This document shows, in pieces, positions 14,777 through 21,846 of a DNA stretch of 46,476 bases. Each line of letters starts with the position of its first letter. Position 1 is the first letter of the stretch. Source of the DNA: Denitromonas sp. (GTDB taxonomy: Bacteria > Pseudomonadota > Gammaproteobacteria > Burkholderiales > Rhodocyclaceae); assembly GCF_034676725.1 (NCBI RefSeq), contig NZ_JAUCBR010000003.1, positions 1 to 46,476 on the forward strand, written 5' to 3'. The translations under genes and the position numbers were made by a program. Under the pieces are notes generated by a model. That model worked only from the letters and a program-made list of their open reading frames with translations, did no database searches and was not told where the DNA came from.

Positions 14777-15049
14777 ATGGCCCTCGCTCATTCTTCCCTG
14801 GCCGCTTCGGTCGCCTCGCGCCCCGTCCGCATCCCTACCGGCCCCGGCCTGCGCGACCTGGCGCTGCGCTGGCTGCGCCCCGACGACGGCGCCCCGCTGC
14901 GCGTGGTGCGCCGCGGCCGGCTCGCCGAGAACCGCCGTCGGTATGTCGAGATCGAGACGCTGAGCGGTGGCCAGCGCATCGCCCTCTTCTTCTTCGCCTC
15001 GAAGGTGCGCCCGGGCGGCTGGTCGGTCGTGCCCGATGCGGTGCACTAA
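14777..15049 (+). CDS. Small hypothetical protein, first gene of cassette C
   Basis: 90 aa, basic N-terminal half, with RRRYVEIETLSGGQRIALFFFASKVRPGGWSVVP suggesting a compact beta-rich domain. No family recognised. The start is fixed by AGGAGG in the cassette. It is a single-gene unit: promoter D begins within 20 bp of its stop. Confidence 0.7.
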   Translation: MALAHSSLAASVASRPVRIPTGPGLRDLALRWLRPDDGAPLRVVRRGRLAENRRRYVEIETLSGGQRIALFFFASKVRPGGWSVVPDAVH

Positions 15050-15064
15050 ATCTATTGACTGCTA

Positions 15065-15181
15065 TTGACTTTGTTCTATTGCAGTCCTATAATTGTCCTA
15101 TCGGTGCCGGATGTGGCACCGAACCCCGGGCCGCGGCGGCAACCGCGCCCGGGGCCAACAGACCTAGCAGGAGTTGATCAG
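15065..15181 (+). promoter_or_regulatory. Core cassette D: promoter and structured leader only
   Basis: TTGACT (15065-15070), 17 bp, TATAAT (15088-15093), with boxes CAGTCCTAT and TTGTCCTAT (15082-15090, 15093-15101). Leader hairpin 1 is CGGTGCC / GGCACCG (15102-15121) and hairpin 2 is CCCCGGG-C-CGCGG / CCGCG-CCCGGGG (15124-15154). It has diverged in sequence from the other copies while keeping both promoter and RNA folds. The terminator and middle segments are absent. Confidence 0.85.
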
Positions 15182-16039
15182 ATGACCACCAGCACCCAAA
15201 CCCTCGTTATCGGCACCCGTGTTTCTTGCGCCCTTCATTACTGCGGCGCTGGCATCGTGTATGCGATCCACGGGGAGCAGCGCCCCGACACCGTGCGGAC
15301 CTTCATGGGTGGTGCAGGGGTGTCGGGCGGCTCGGCGCGTGTCGATGTCGTGTTCGCGAACGGACACCAGGCGCGCGCGGTGCCCGAGTCCATCGTGCGC
15401 GGTATCCAGTGGCGGATCTCGGATGAAGTGGCGAGCGCCGACGAGATCGCCGCCGCGCTGGCGCACGCTGCATGCGTGCAGGCGCAAAAGCGCGCGGCCG
15501 AGGATGCGGCCAAGGCTGCCCACGCGGCCGAGGTGGCCCGCCTGCAGGCGGCGCCCGAGTTTGCCCATCTGGCCCAGGGCGATGATCGCTACAGCGGCAA
15601 GCTCGCCGCGGCCAACGTCCGCACCGAACTGCGCCGCGCCTTCCCCGGGGTGAAGTTCTCCGTTCGCAAGTCGAGTCACGGCACGGTGAACGTGCGCTGG
15701 ACCGATGGGCCGACCGCGGCCGAGGTCCAGGACATTGCCAGCAAGTACAAGCGCGGCCACTTCAACGGGATGGAGGATATTTACGAGGACGAGCGCCCGG
15801 CGTGGTGCGAGGTCTTCGGCGGCGCCGAATACGTGTTCTGCGATCGCGAAGAGTCGGACGCCTTGATTGCCCGGGCGATCGAGCAGGTATGCGCCGAGTA
15901 CGCCGGCAATCTCAACGGAATGGAGCGCCCGACCGTTGAGGCCTACCGCGCCGGGCGCCTCTTCTATGCCTACGTGCCGGGCCTGAATGACGACCTGCAG
16001 GCGCTGATCCGGCGCGCCGCGGTCGAGCTGCGCCCCTGA
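15182..16039 (+). CDS. LPD29-domain protein
   Basis: 285 aa. Residues about 135-200 (AANVRTELRRAFPGVKFSVRKSSHGTVNVRWTDGP... and FNGMEDIYE) match the LPD29 (large polyvalent protein-associated) domain seen in many plasmid and phage accessory proteins. The N-terminal part (GTRVSCALHYCGAGIVYAIHG) is a possible beta-barrel, followed by an Ala-rich helix. Function unknown; the domain is linked to proteins thought to act during element establishment. Expressed from core promoter D. Confidence 0.75.
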   Translation: MTTSTQTLVIGTRVSCALHYCGAGIVYAIHGEQRPDTVRTFMGGAGVSGGSARVDVVFANGHQARAVPESIVRGIQWRISDEVASADEIAAALAHAACVQAQKRAAEDAAKAAHAAEVARLQAAPEFAHLAQGDDRYSGKLAAANVRTELRRAFPGVKFSVRKSSHGTVNVRWTDGPTAAEVQDIASKYKRGHFNGMEDIYEDERPAWCEVFGGAEYVFCDREESDALIARAIEQVCAEYAGNLNGMERPTVEAYRAGRLFYAYVPGLNDDLQALIRRAAVELRP

Positions 16040-16099
16040 TGCTGCCGCCGGCGGGTCGGATGTCGGCCCGCCCTTCCCTACCCTTTCCGAGGTGCTGAC

Positions 16100-16423
16100 A
16101 TGAACAAAGAGAAGGAACTGAAGGAACTGGCGCGCCGCGAGCAGCGCATACAGCGTGAATTTGAACGCGAGCAGGCGCGGTGCCTGCCGCCGCCCGCCCC
16201 CAGCGTCACGCGCGCGGCGCGCCGGCTCAATGACCATCACCTACGCACCTGCGCCGGCTTCTACGCGAGTAACTCCGCGGCCGGCAGCGGGCGCTACTTC
16301 GGCGCGCGGGTGCACGCCGGCAAGCTCGAGATTACCCCCGATTTCGGCGAGACGTGGGAGATCGTCGAGGACCTGGCCGGCGCCGCGTTCCACGACCACA
16401 ACGGGCGGCGCATCCACCTGTGA
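16100..16423 (+). CDS. Hypothetical protein with charged N-terminal helix
   Basis: 107 aa. Residues 1-30 are a Lys/Glu/Arg helix. The second half (FYASNSAAGSGRYFGARVHAGKLEITPDFGETWEIV) looks like a small beta domain. No family recognised. Same transcript direction as the LPD29 gene, 60 bp downstream, with GAGGTGC before ATG. Confidence 0.6.
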   Translation: MNKEKELKELARREQRIQREFEREQARCLPPPAPSVTRAARRLNDHHLRTCAGFYASNSAAGSGRYFGARVHAGKLEITPDFGETWEIVEDLAGAAFHDHNGRRIHL

Positions 16424-16431
16424 CCCTGGCC

Positions 16432-16450
16432 GGCGGGGCGTCGCCCCGCC
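16432..16450 (+). terminator. Intercistronic hairpin
   Basis: GGCGGGGC-GTC-GCCCCGCC, perfect 8-bp stem, followed by TTCCCCC and no U-run. Confidence 0.5.
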
Positions 16451-16479
16451 TTCCCCCTTTCCTTCCGAGGCCTTCCATC

Positions 16480-16803
16480 ATGACCCTGCCGCAGATCCGC
16501 GAGTATCGGCGCACGTCGCTCGAGCTCGCCCCGCACCGCTTCACCTTGCGCCATGCCCTGGTGCTCTTCACCTTCGAGCGCACGGCGCCGGCGCAGCCGA
16601 TCGCCGCCTTCAAGGCGCAGACGCTCTATCACCTGCCCCACGTCGGGCGCGACTGCTACCAGCTCACCGCGCCCGACTCGGGCGGGCTGGCCGTCCGCGT
16701 GGCCGAGCTGCGCGAAGCGCTGCCGGTGGGTGTGCGTATGCAGGTTTTTGAGCTGACCGACGCACAGATCCGCAACACGGTCCATTACTGCCGGCCGGCG
16801 TAG
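16480..16803 (+). CDS. Hypothetical protein
   Basis: 107 aa, no membrane segment. Alternating hydrophobic pattern with many Arg/His (HRFTLRHALVLFTFERTAPAQPIAAFKAQTLYHLP). Pro-rich spacing suggests a small globular protein. No family recognised. The next gene starts 7 bp after its stop, so the two are probably translated together. Confidence 0.6.
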   Translation: MTLPQIREYRRTSLELAPHRFTLRHALVLFTFERTAPAQPIAAFKAQTLYHLPHVGRDCYQLTAPDSGGLAVRVAELREALPVGVRMQVFELTDAQIRNTVHYCRPA

Positions 16804-16809
16804 ACGGTC

Positions 16810-17091
16810 ATGCGCTTTCGCCGTTACCCCTTGTGCGCGCTCGAGCGGCGCGCTCGTCACGCCCCGCACACCGTACCGCCGGCCGCCTGGTCGGCGGTGC
16901 AGGCCGAGCGCCGGGCGCGATGCGCCCAGGCTCGCGCCTGGCGTGCCGTGCGCGCTCAGGTTTTCGCGCTCGATCCCGCCCGCCGGCGGGCGGTGCTGAC
17001 CTACTGGAATGGGGAGCGGCTGTTCCCGGCGCTGCCGAACTTCCTGGCCTACGTCCTGCGCGCCTACCTCGCTGGGCGGGTGGTGCTGTAG
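16810..17091 (+). CDS. Small Arg-rich protein, paralogue of the 46136 protein
   Basis: 93 aa. The start MRFRRYPL and the C-terminal half (DPARRRAVLTYWNGERLFPALPNFLAYVLRAY) align with MRFNRYGRYPF and NERRALAAYWQRCGWPAVPSYLLSMLHMY of the gene beginning at 46136. Two diverged copies on one plasmid suggest a duplicated accessory function. Basic, possibly nucleic-acid binding. No family recognised. Confidence 0.65.
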   Translation: MRFRRYPLCALERRARHAPHTVPPAAWSAVQAERRARCAQARAWRAVRAQVFALDPARRRAVLTYWNGERLFPALPNFLAYVLRAYLAGRVVL

Positions 17092-17105
17092 TTCGACTCA
17101 CCCTA

Positions 17106-17146
17106 TTGTAATTGTATGTTGTATGTTGTAGCATACAACATACAAC
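17106..17146 (+). promoter_or_regulatory. kfrA promoter and operator
   Basis: TTGTAA (17106-17111), 17 bp, TAGCAT (17129-17134). Over the -10 lies a perfect palindrome with 13-bp arms GTTGTATGTTGTA / TACAACATACAAC and GCA between (17118-17146). KfrA proteins are known to repress their own promoter by binding such a palindrome, so autoregulation is likely. Confidence 0.8.
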
Positions 17147-17167
17147 ACGCTACAACGGAGCCCGAAC

Positions 17168-18097
17168 ATGGCGATTACGAAGCAGGACATCCTGGCCGCG
17201 GCCGACGCCCTCGACGCCGAGGGCGTCAAGCCCACACTGGCCGCAGTGCGCAAGAAGCTGGGTGGCGGCAGCTTTTCGACGATCTCCGAGGCGATGAGGG
17301 AGTGGAAGGCGGATCACGCCGCCGGCGCCACCCCGCTTCGCGAGCCGGCGCCGGCGGCGGTGGTCGAGCGCTCGGCTGACTTGGCGGCCGAGTTGTGGGC
17401 GACGTGCATGGAGCTGGCTAACGCGCGGCTCGCTGGTGAGCGCGAGGCCTTGGAGGCCGCCCGCGAGGAAATGGAGGCTTCGCAGCGCGAGGCGGCCGAG
17501 CTGGCCGACCAGATGGCCGGTGAGATCGAGGCGCTGCAGGCGCAGGTGAGCAGCCTGCAGACGCGCGCCGATGCGGCCGAGGCCGAGGCTGACGAGGTGC
17601 GCGGCGAGCTGGCCGGCGCCCTCGAGCGCGCGGGGCGCGCCGAGGCGCGGGCGGCTGAGATCGAGAAGCGCGCCGACGACGCCAAGACGGAACTCGGGCG
17701 CGTGCATGAGCTGCTGAGTGCCGAGCGCCAGCAGCACGCGGCCGAGCTGCAGCGTCAGACCGCCGCCCTGCAGGCGGCGCAGGAGGCTGCACGCGCCCAG
17801 GGCGAAGAGCTCGCGGCGCTGCGCGCCCAGGTGGCTGCGGTCCAGGGCGAGCGCGACCAGGCGCGCGCCGAGGTTTCGAGTTTGCGCGCCGAGGTGGCCA
17901 CCCTCACCGCTCGAGCGGAAGCGGAGCGCGAGCAGCACCAGGAGAACAGGAAGCGGGCGGCCGAAGAGGCCCACCGCTGCGCCGAAAAGCTCACCAAGGC
18001 CACGGCCGAGCGCGACGAGGCGCGCTCGGAGGTGGCGCACCTGCGCGGCCAGCTCGAGGCGCTGTCGGGGCGCCCGAAGGCGGGGGGTAAGTCGTGA
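17168..18097 (+). CDS. kfrA: KfrA, coiled-coil DNA-binding plasmid maintenance protein
   Basis: 309 aa. The N-terminal KfrA DNA-binding domain (about 1-60: ITKQDILAAADALDAEGVKPTLAAVRKKLGGGSFSTISEAMREW) is followed by an Ala/Glu/Arg-rich coiled coil over nearly all the rest. KfrA forms filament-like assemblies and supports plasmid stability; it autoregulates. The long palindrome directly upstream is its expected operator. The stop overlaps the next GTG start. Very GC-rich codon use. Confidence 0.9.
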   Translation: MAITKQDILAAADALDAEGVKPTLAAVRKKLGGGSFSTISEAMREWKADHAAGATPLREPAPAAVVERSADLAAELWATCMELANARLAGEREALEAAREEMEASQREAAELADQMAGEIEALQAQVSSLQTRADAAEAEADEVRGELAGALERAGRAEARAAEIEKRADDAKTELGRVHELLSAERQQHAAELQRQTAALQAAQEAARAQGEELAALRAQVAAVQGERDQARAEVSSLRAEVATLTARAEAEREQHQENRKRAAEEAHRCAEKLTKATAERDEARSEVAHLRGQLEALSGRPKAGGKS

Positions 18098-18618
18098 GCG
18101 GCGCGCTGCGCTTCGCGCTCGCGCTCGTTGCAGCCGTCGCACTCGGCGGGGCGCCGGCGCCGGCCGTCGCGCGCTCGGCGCTGCCCGCGCCGGCGATCGC
18201 CGATGCGGTACTCGTTACGCGCATCGTGCGGGTGAGCGACGGTGACACGGTGCATGCCATGATCGACGGGCGGGCCGTGCGCGTGCGGCTCACCAAGATC
18301 GACGCGCCCGAGTCGGGCCAAGCCTTCGGCGAGCGGGCGCGCCGGGCACTCGCCGACATGGTGGTGGGTCGGGACGTGACGCTGCGCCAGGTGGGCGTGG
18401 ACCGTTACGGGCGCGTGCTTGCGGTGCTGTCCGTCGAGGGGATCAGCGTCAACGCCGAGCTGGTGCGCTTGGGCTGGGCGTGGGTCTATCGCCAGTTCAG
18501 CGACGACGCGACGCTGATCGCGCTCGAGGACGCGGCGCGGCGCAACCGCTGGGGGTTGTGGGCCGATCCGCATCCGGTTCCGCCGTGGGAGCAACGACGC
18601 GCCGCGCGAGGTCGCTGA
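18094..18618 (+). CDS. Secreted thermonuclease-like (SNase-family) protein
   Basis: 174 aa from GTG 18094, overlapping the kfrA stop. Residues 1-27 are a signal peptide (LALVAAVALGGAPAPAVARS). The SNase fold is shown by RVSDGDTVHAMIDGRAVRVRLTKIDAPESGQAFGERARRAL and VDRYGRVLAVLSVEGISVNAELVRLGWAWVYRQF, which keep the catalytic Asp/Arg/Glu pattern. Likely periplasmic. The IncP ParB protein belongs to the same nuclease family. Role in a conjugative plasmid unclear. Confidence 0.85.
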   Translation: MSGALRFALALVAAVALGGAPAPAVARSALPAPAIADAVLVTRIVRVSDGDTVHAMIDGRAVRVRLTKIDAPESGQAFGERARRALADMVVGRDVTLRQVGVDRYGRVLAVLSVEGISVNAELVRLGWAWVYRQFSDDATLIALEDAARRNRWGLWADPHPVPPWEQRRAARGR

Positions 18619-18620
18619 TC

Positions 18621-18869
18621 ATGTTGGTTGATGCCCTCGAATGGGTCGGCTCCCTGCTCGGCTTGCTCGGCGCCTTTCTGCTCGCTACCCATACGCGGGT
18701 TTCCCGCTATGGGTGGCTGGCCTTCCTCGCGGCGAACCTGGCCATGATCGGCTTCGCCTTCGGCATCAACCGCTATGGCCTTCTGCTGCAGCAGGCCGGT
18801 TTCATGTTCACCAGTCTGCTCGGCATCTACCGTGCCGGGTTCCTGCGTGTAGAGAAGCGCAGACCCTGA
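18621..18869 (+). CDS. Small membrane protein
   Basis: 82 aa with three hydrophobic segments (about 7-22, 31-47, 52-68). It resembles small inner-membrane proteins of the type LEWVGSLLGLLGAFLLATH...YGWLAFLAANLAMIGFAFGINRYGLLLQQAGFMFTSLLGIYR. Two bases separate it from the nuclease gene. Function unknown. Confidence 0.7.
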   Translation: MLVDALEWVGSLLGLLGAFLLATHTRVSRYGWLAFLAANLAMIGFAFGINRYGLLLQQAGFMFTSLLGIYRAGFLRVEKRRP

Positions 18870-18870
18870 T

Positions 18871-18999
18871 GGGCCATTCCCGGCCTGCGGCCGGGAACCG
18901 GGTGCTGCCAGGGTTTCGCTTGCGCTCATCCCTTCCGCTGCGCTACAGGGACCGCTACGCGGCCCTTCTGCCCCCTTGTCCTTGCGCCGTCCCGGCGCC
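18871..18999 (+). repeat. Cassette fragment F (5' terminator segment only)
   Basis: Matches 9007-9135 with several changes (loop TGC in place of TTGT in the CCCGGCC hairpin, a short deletion near 18920). It follows a stop codon directly, as in the other copies, but the promoter half is missing. Probably works as a terminator. Confidence 0.85.
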
Positions 19000-19293
19000 C
19001 GGCCGCTGGCCGGCATTCGGAGTGCGCCTGCGTCGCACTGAGGGCGGGCCAAGGCCCGCCGCCGGGCGGTAGTGGGTGAAAGCGCGTCACTGCCGCCTTC
19101 ACGCAGCCTTTCGTCGCCACTGCCCTTCGCGTCGCCTTTATCGCTGCAACCGTAGCCGGGCGCGGTCGGCCGTCAAGGCAACCCCCTGCGGGGGCGCGCA
19201 GAGCGCGACCTTGACGCCCGCCCTTGTGCGCCCGACTCCGGAAGCAGCAAGGCGACCCGAAGGGCAGAAACCACGACGAAAGGAGTCTCACCT
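19000..19293. other. Gene-free spacer before the RadC-like gene
   Basis: About 290 bp, GC-rich, with several short hairpins (GGGCGGGCC-AAG-GCCCGCC near 19042 and CCCCC-TGC-GGGGG near 19181) and the ribosome site AAAGGAG at its end. No gene or known element recognised. Confidence 0.4.
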
Positions 19294-19854
19294 ATGGCAG
19301 CAGCAACCATCACCCACTACCCCCCGGCAGAGGCTGCGGCCCCTTCGGCCGCCCCCCGCAAGGCTCACCAGCAGGCAGGGGTACAGCTCGAATTCGCGCT
19401 CAAGGTGGTGATGACCGACGATGAAATCCTCGAGCGCGCCCGGGAGATCCTGGCCGGGCGGCTGCGCCGCGCCGCGTCGGTGTTCGACGCGCCCGACCGG
19501 GTGCGCGAGTATCTGACGATGCACTGCGCCGAGCTGCAGCACGAGGTTTTCGGGGTGTTGTGGCTCGACGCGCGCAATGCACTGATCGAGGATGAGCGGA
19601 TGTTCCGCGGCACGCTGACGCAGACGAGCGTCTATCCGCGCGAGGTGGTCAAGTCGGCCCTGCTCAAGAACGCCGCGGGCTGCATCGTCTATCACAACCA
19701 CCCGAGCGGTGCGGCCGAGCCGAGCCAGGCTGACGAACTGCTGACGCGCACCCTGAAAAGCGCACTCGCGCTGATCGACGTGCGCGTGCTCGATCATCTG
19801 ATCGTCGCCGGCGCCGGCAAGCCGACGAGCTTTGCCGAGCGCGGCCTGCTCTAA
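19294..19854 (+). CDS. radC: RadC-like JAB/MPN-domain protein
   Basis: 186 aa. The JAB metalloprotease-like signature YHNHPSGAAEPSQAD (H134, H136, D147) and ...VLDHLIVAG mark the RadC family. RadC proteins on plasmids and phages are common; despite the name a repair role is not established. The first 30 residues are a low-complexity Ala/Pro lead. ATG follows AAAGGAG. A 10-bp hairpin closes it. Confidence 0.88.
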   Translation: MAAATITHYPPAEAAAPSAAPRKAHQQAGVQLEFALKVVMTDDEILERAREILAGRLRRAASVFDAPDRVREYLTMHCAELQHEVFGVLWLDARNALIEDERMFRGTLTQTSVYPREVVKSALLKNAAGCIVYHNHPSGAAEPSQADELLTRTLKSALALIDVRVLDHLIVAGAGKPTSFAERGLL

Positions 19855-19862
19855 CCCGCGCG

Positions 19863-19886
19863 GGCCGGGCGCTCCCGCGCCCGGCC
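19863..19886 (+). terminator. Intercistronic hairpin
   Basis: GGCCGGGCGC-TCCC-GCGCCCGGCC, perfect 10-bp stem with a 4-nt loop, followed by TCTTCCGCTT. Confidence 0.6.
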
Positions 19887-19915
19887 TCTTCCGCTTGACC
19901 GTCCGAGGCCTCCCG

Positions 19916-20122
19916 ATGCATTACCGTTTCGCGATCTACCGCCCGAATGGCGGTTTCTTCGATTACGTGTGGGCCGACTCAGCCCGCCAGGCGCGGGCCA
20001 CGATCCGCCGGCGCTATCCGGATACGCGCTATGCGCTGCTCGATCAAACCGGGTGCCCTGGCCTTGTGTCCCGTGGTCCGTCCTACCTGACGCCTGCATT
20101 TTGGGAGAAGCGGCGCGGGTGA
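19916..20122 (+). CDS. Small hypothetical protein
   Basis: 68 aa (MHYRFAIYRPNGGFFDYVWADSARQARATIRRRYPDTRYALL...). The pattern suggests a beta-alpha-beta mini-domain as in several small plasmid proteins found next to RadC. No family recognised. It is the last plus-strand gene before oriT on this side. Confidence 0.65.
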   Translation: MHYRFAIYRPNGGFFDYVWADSARQARATIRRRYPDTRYALLDQTGCPGLVSRGPSYLTPAFWEKRRG

Positions 20123-20424
20123 GGCGCAAGTCGGCCCGGCCTTGCGGCCGGGGAGTCTCTTCGCTGCGGCGCCGGCCGCGGCCGGGCGCTCGGTGCCCCC
20201 GCTGATGCGGGCGCGCGCCCTCGGGCACGGCTGCGCCCTGCCCGCCACGGCCAACACCTACGCTGCGCGCTTCGCTTGCCTCTTGGGGTCGGCTTCGCCC
20301 ACCCCGCCGCGCTGCGCTTGGCATCCCCAACCCGGGCCGGCAGCTTGCGCTACCGGCTTGCGCAGCTCGACCGCCGTGGATTGTTCGCCGCGTTGCCCAC
20401 CGCCCCGCCGCTGCGCGGCGCCTG
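20123..20424. other. Gene-free GC-rich spacer
   Basis: Very GC-rich with many short inverted repeats (for example GGCCCGGCC / GGCCGGGG near 20136). Open frames here have unconvincing composition. It lies between convergent transcripts and probably has a termination role. Confidence 0.4.
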
Positions 20425-20490
20425 TGGAAAACCGGCCTCTTGCGATGCGTAGGCTCGCGGGCCGGTTTCCCACAGGTAAAGGCCCGTGGA
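20425..20490 (-). repeat. 66-bp inverted repeat, right copy
   Basis: Reverse complement of 3576-3641 with one visible mismatch. It has the same internal AAACCGGCC / GGCCGGTTT palindrome, and TGTGGAAAA resembles a weak DnaA box on the other strand. Confidence 0.85.
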
Positions 20491-20504
20491 CAAGCGCTTC
20501 CATG

Positions 20505-20550
20505 CCCTCGCTTTACGCATGAGTACGGGTACTCATGCGTAAAGCGAGGG
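20505..20550. terminator. 46-bp perfect palindrome between convergent genes
   Basis: Two 22-bp arms (20505-20526 and 20529-20550) separated by GG; the inner part is ATGAGTAC-GG-GTACTCAT. It could act as a bidirectional terminator, since it lies after the SprT-like gene and after the plus-strand block, or as a protein-binding site. The core motif recurs at 3723-3736. Confidence 0.6.
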
Positions 20551-20600
20551 CTCTCCAGCTCCAGGGGCGCCCGCGCCTAGCGGCGCCCGCGCCGCGGCCG

Positions 20601-21347
20601 TCATTCGACGGCCTCGAACTCGGCGGCGGCGCACTGCTCTCCGCCGCACAGCAGCCGCAGGCCGGGCTTTCCCCAGGCCTGCGCGCCGCACGTTGGGCAC
20701 CGGTACTTGAGCCGGTTCGACCGATTGACCGGCGCCGCCGGCGGCGCCGTGATCAGGCCGCCCCACGCCGGCGGCGCCGGCGCGGCGCCGCCCTCGTCCG
20801 TGCCGGCGGGATCGTCTATCCCGCCCATCGGCGCGGGTGGTGGAACGGTCGGACAGTACGGCGGGAAGCGGTCGCACCACGACAGGGTAAACGGCGCGGT
20901 GAGCAGTTGCGCGCAGGCGCGCGCGAACGGGCCGTCCTCGATGATGTAGTGCGTCATCTGTTCGCCCACCTTGCGCCCGCCTGGCTCGCCGGTGTTCGAG
21001 GGCATCAGGCCGATCGCCTCCATGCGCTGCGCCCACTCCTTGTTGTGGTAGCCGCGCCGGCCTGGCTTGCCGTGGTGGAACTGCCATTGGTGCGCCATCT
21101 CGTGCGCCAGGGTGGAGAGGGTGGCCGGGATCGGGCGCACGCCGAAGTAGGCCGGATTCATGGCGATCTCGTCGATGCATTCGCCGCTCTGGTGCACGAA
21201 GCGCTGGCACGAGAAGTAGCCATAGGTGCGGCGCTCGCGCTGCAGCGTGATGAGGCAAGGCGGCAGCGCGTTGTCGAACAGCGCGCGATTGAAGTGGCTG
21301 AACGCTTCCTGCAGCTCTGCATAGACTTCGCGGGTGGGTTCGCTCAT
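20601..21347 (-). CDS. SprT-like metalloprotease-domain protein
   Basis: 248 aa. Zinc-protease motif HEMAH at residues 82-86 (LSTLAHEMAHQWQFHHGKPGRRGYHNKEWA), a Pro/Gly-rich linker, then a C-terminal zinc ribbon (RCPTCGAQAW...LCGGEQC). The SprT/Spartan family includes proteases that clear DNA-protein crosslinks; ArdC-type anti-restriction proteins carry related metalloprotease domains. As one of the first genes to enter a recipient it could protect incoming DNA or remove a bound protein; this is inference. Start ATG 21347 follows GGAAAG and the tandem operator. Confidence 0.85.
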   Translation of the reverse strand: MSEPTREVYAELQEAFSHFNRALFDNALPPCLITLQRERRTYGYFSCQRFVHQSGECIDEIAMNPAYFGVRPIPATLSTLAHEMAHQWQFHHGKPGRRGYHNKEWAQRMEAIGLMPSNTGEPGGRKVGEQMTHYIIEDGPFARACAQLLTAPFTLSWCDRFPPYCPTVPPPAPMGGIDDPAGTDEGGAAPAPPAWGGLITAPPAAPVNRSNRLKYRCPTCGAQAWGKPGLRLLCGGEQCAAAEFEAVE

Positions 21348-21363
21348 GGGGCTTTCCGGTTCG

Positions 21364-21402
21364 GTGTGGATTGCACAATCCAATGGATTGCGCAATCCAC
21401 AC
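21364..21402 (-). promoter_or_regulatory. Tandem palindromic operator upstream of the SprT-like gene
   Basis: Two 14-bp palindromes of the form GGATTGNNCAATCC at 21368-21381 and 21385-21398 are separated by AAT, and the outer flanks extend the symmetry (GTGTGGATTGC / GCAATCCACAC, 21364-21374 / 21392-21402). This is the signature of a dimeric repressor bound twice. The cognate regulator is unknown; the TrfB/KorA-like protein is a candidate. Confidence 0.75.
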
Positions 21403-21444
21403 GCCAAGCACAAAAAACGGCGCCGCATGGGCGCCGTCGCGTCG

Positions 21445-21825
21445 TCAGAGTAGGGCGCCCGAGAGTGCCCAGCCGGCCAGTGCGCCGCCGATGACGCCGC
21501 CGGCGAGTCCCACGGCGAGCGCCAAGGTCGCGAACCGGCGGGCCGACCGGTGTACCACGCTGGCCGCGGCGCCGGCTTCCTCGGCGACCGTCTCGACTTG
21601 CTTGAGCAGTCGATCGCCGACGTGCTCGAGCTCGGCCTTGAGCTTGGCCGCGGCCGCGGCCGTCACCTGGTGGATCTGCTCGGCCGAGCGCTCGCCGGCG
21701 CGACCGGCGAGCTCGGAGGCCTCGGCCAGCCGCTCGGTGGCGGCCTCAACGCGGCCGACCAGCTCCGAGACTTCGCCCAGGACCTCCTGATAGATGATGT
21801 CGAGCTTCGTGCGCGGATCGGCCAT
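21445..21825 (-). CDS. stbC: StbC-like protein
   Basis: 126 aa. A long coiled-coil helix (about 5-90, rich in Glu/Ala/Val) ends in a C-terminal transmembrane segment (ATLALAVGLAGGVIGGALAGWALSG). Its place downstream of stbB matches stbC of the R388 stb operon, whose product has no firmly assigned function. The call is by position and size; sequence similarity could not be checked. Confidence 0.65.
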   Translation of the reverse strand: MADPRTKLDIIYQEVLGEVSELVGRVEAATERLAEASELAGRAGERSAEQIHQVTAAAAAKLKAELEHVGDRLLKQVETVAEEAGAAASVVHRSARRFATLALAVGLAGGVIGGALAGWALSGALL

Positions 21826-21846
21826 CGCTGTTCCCCGGGTGCGCGC

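Noticed and set aside
20142..20522. 126-aa plus-strand frame
   Set aside because: Cys/Arg/Pro-rich low-quality translation across a hairpin-rich spacer, the 66-bp repeat and the palindrome.
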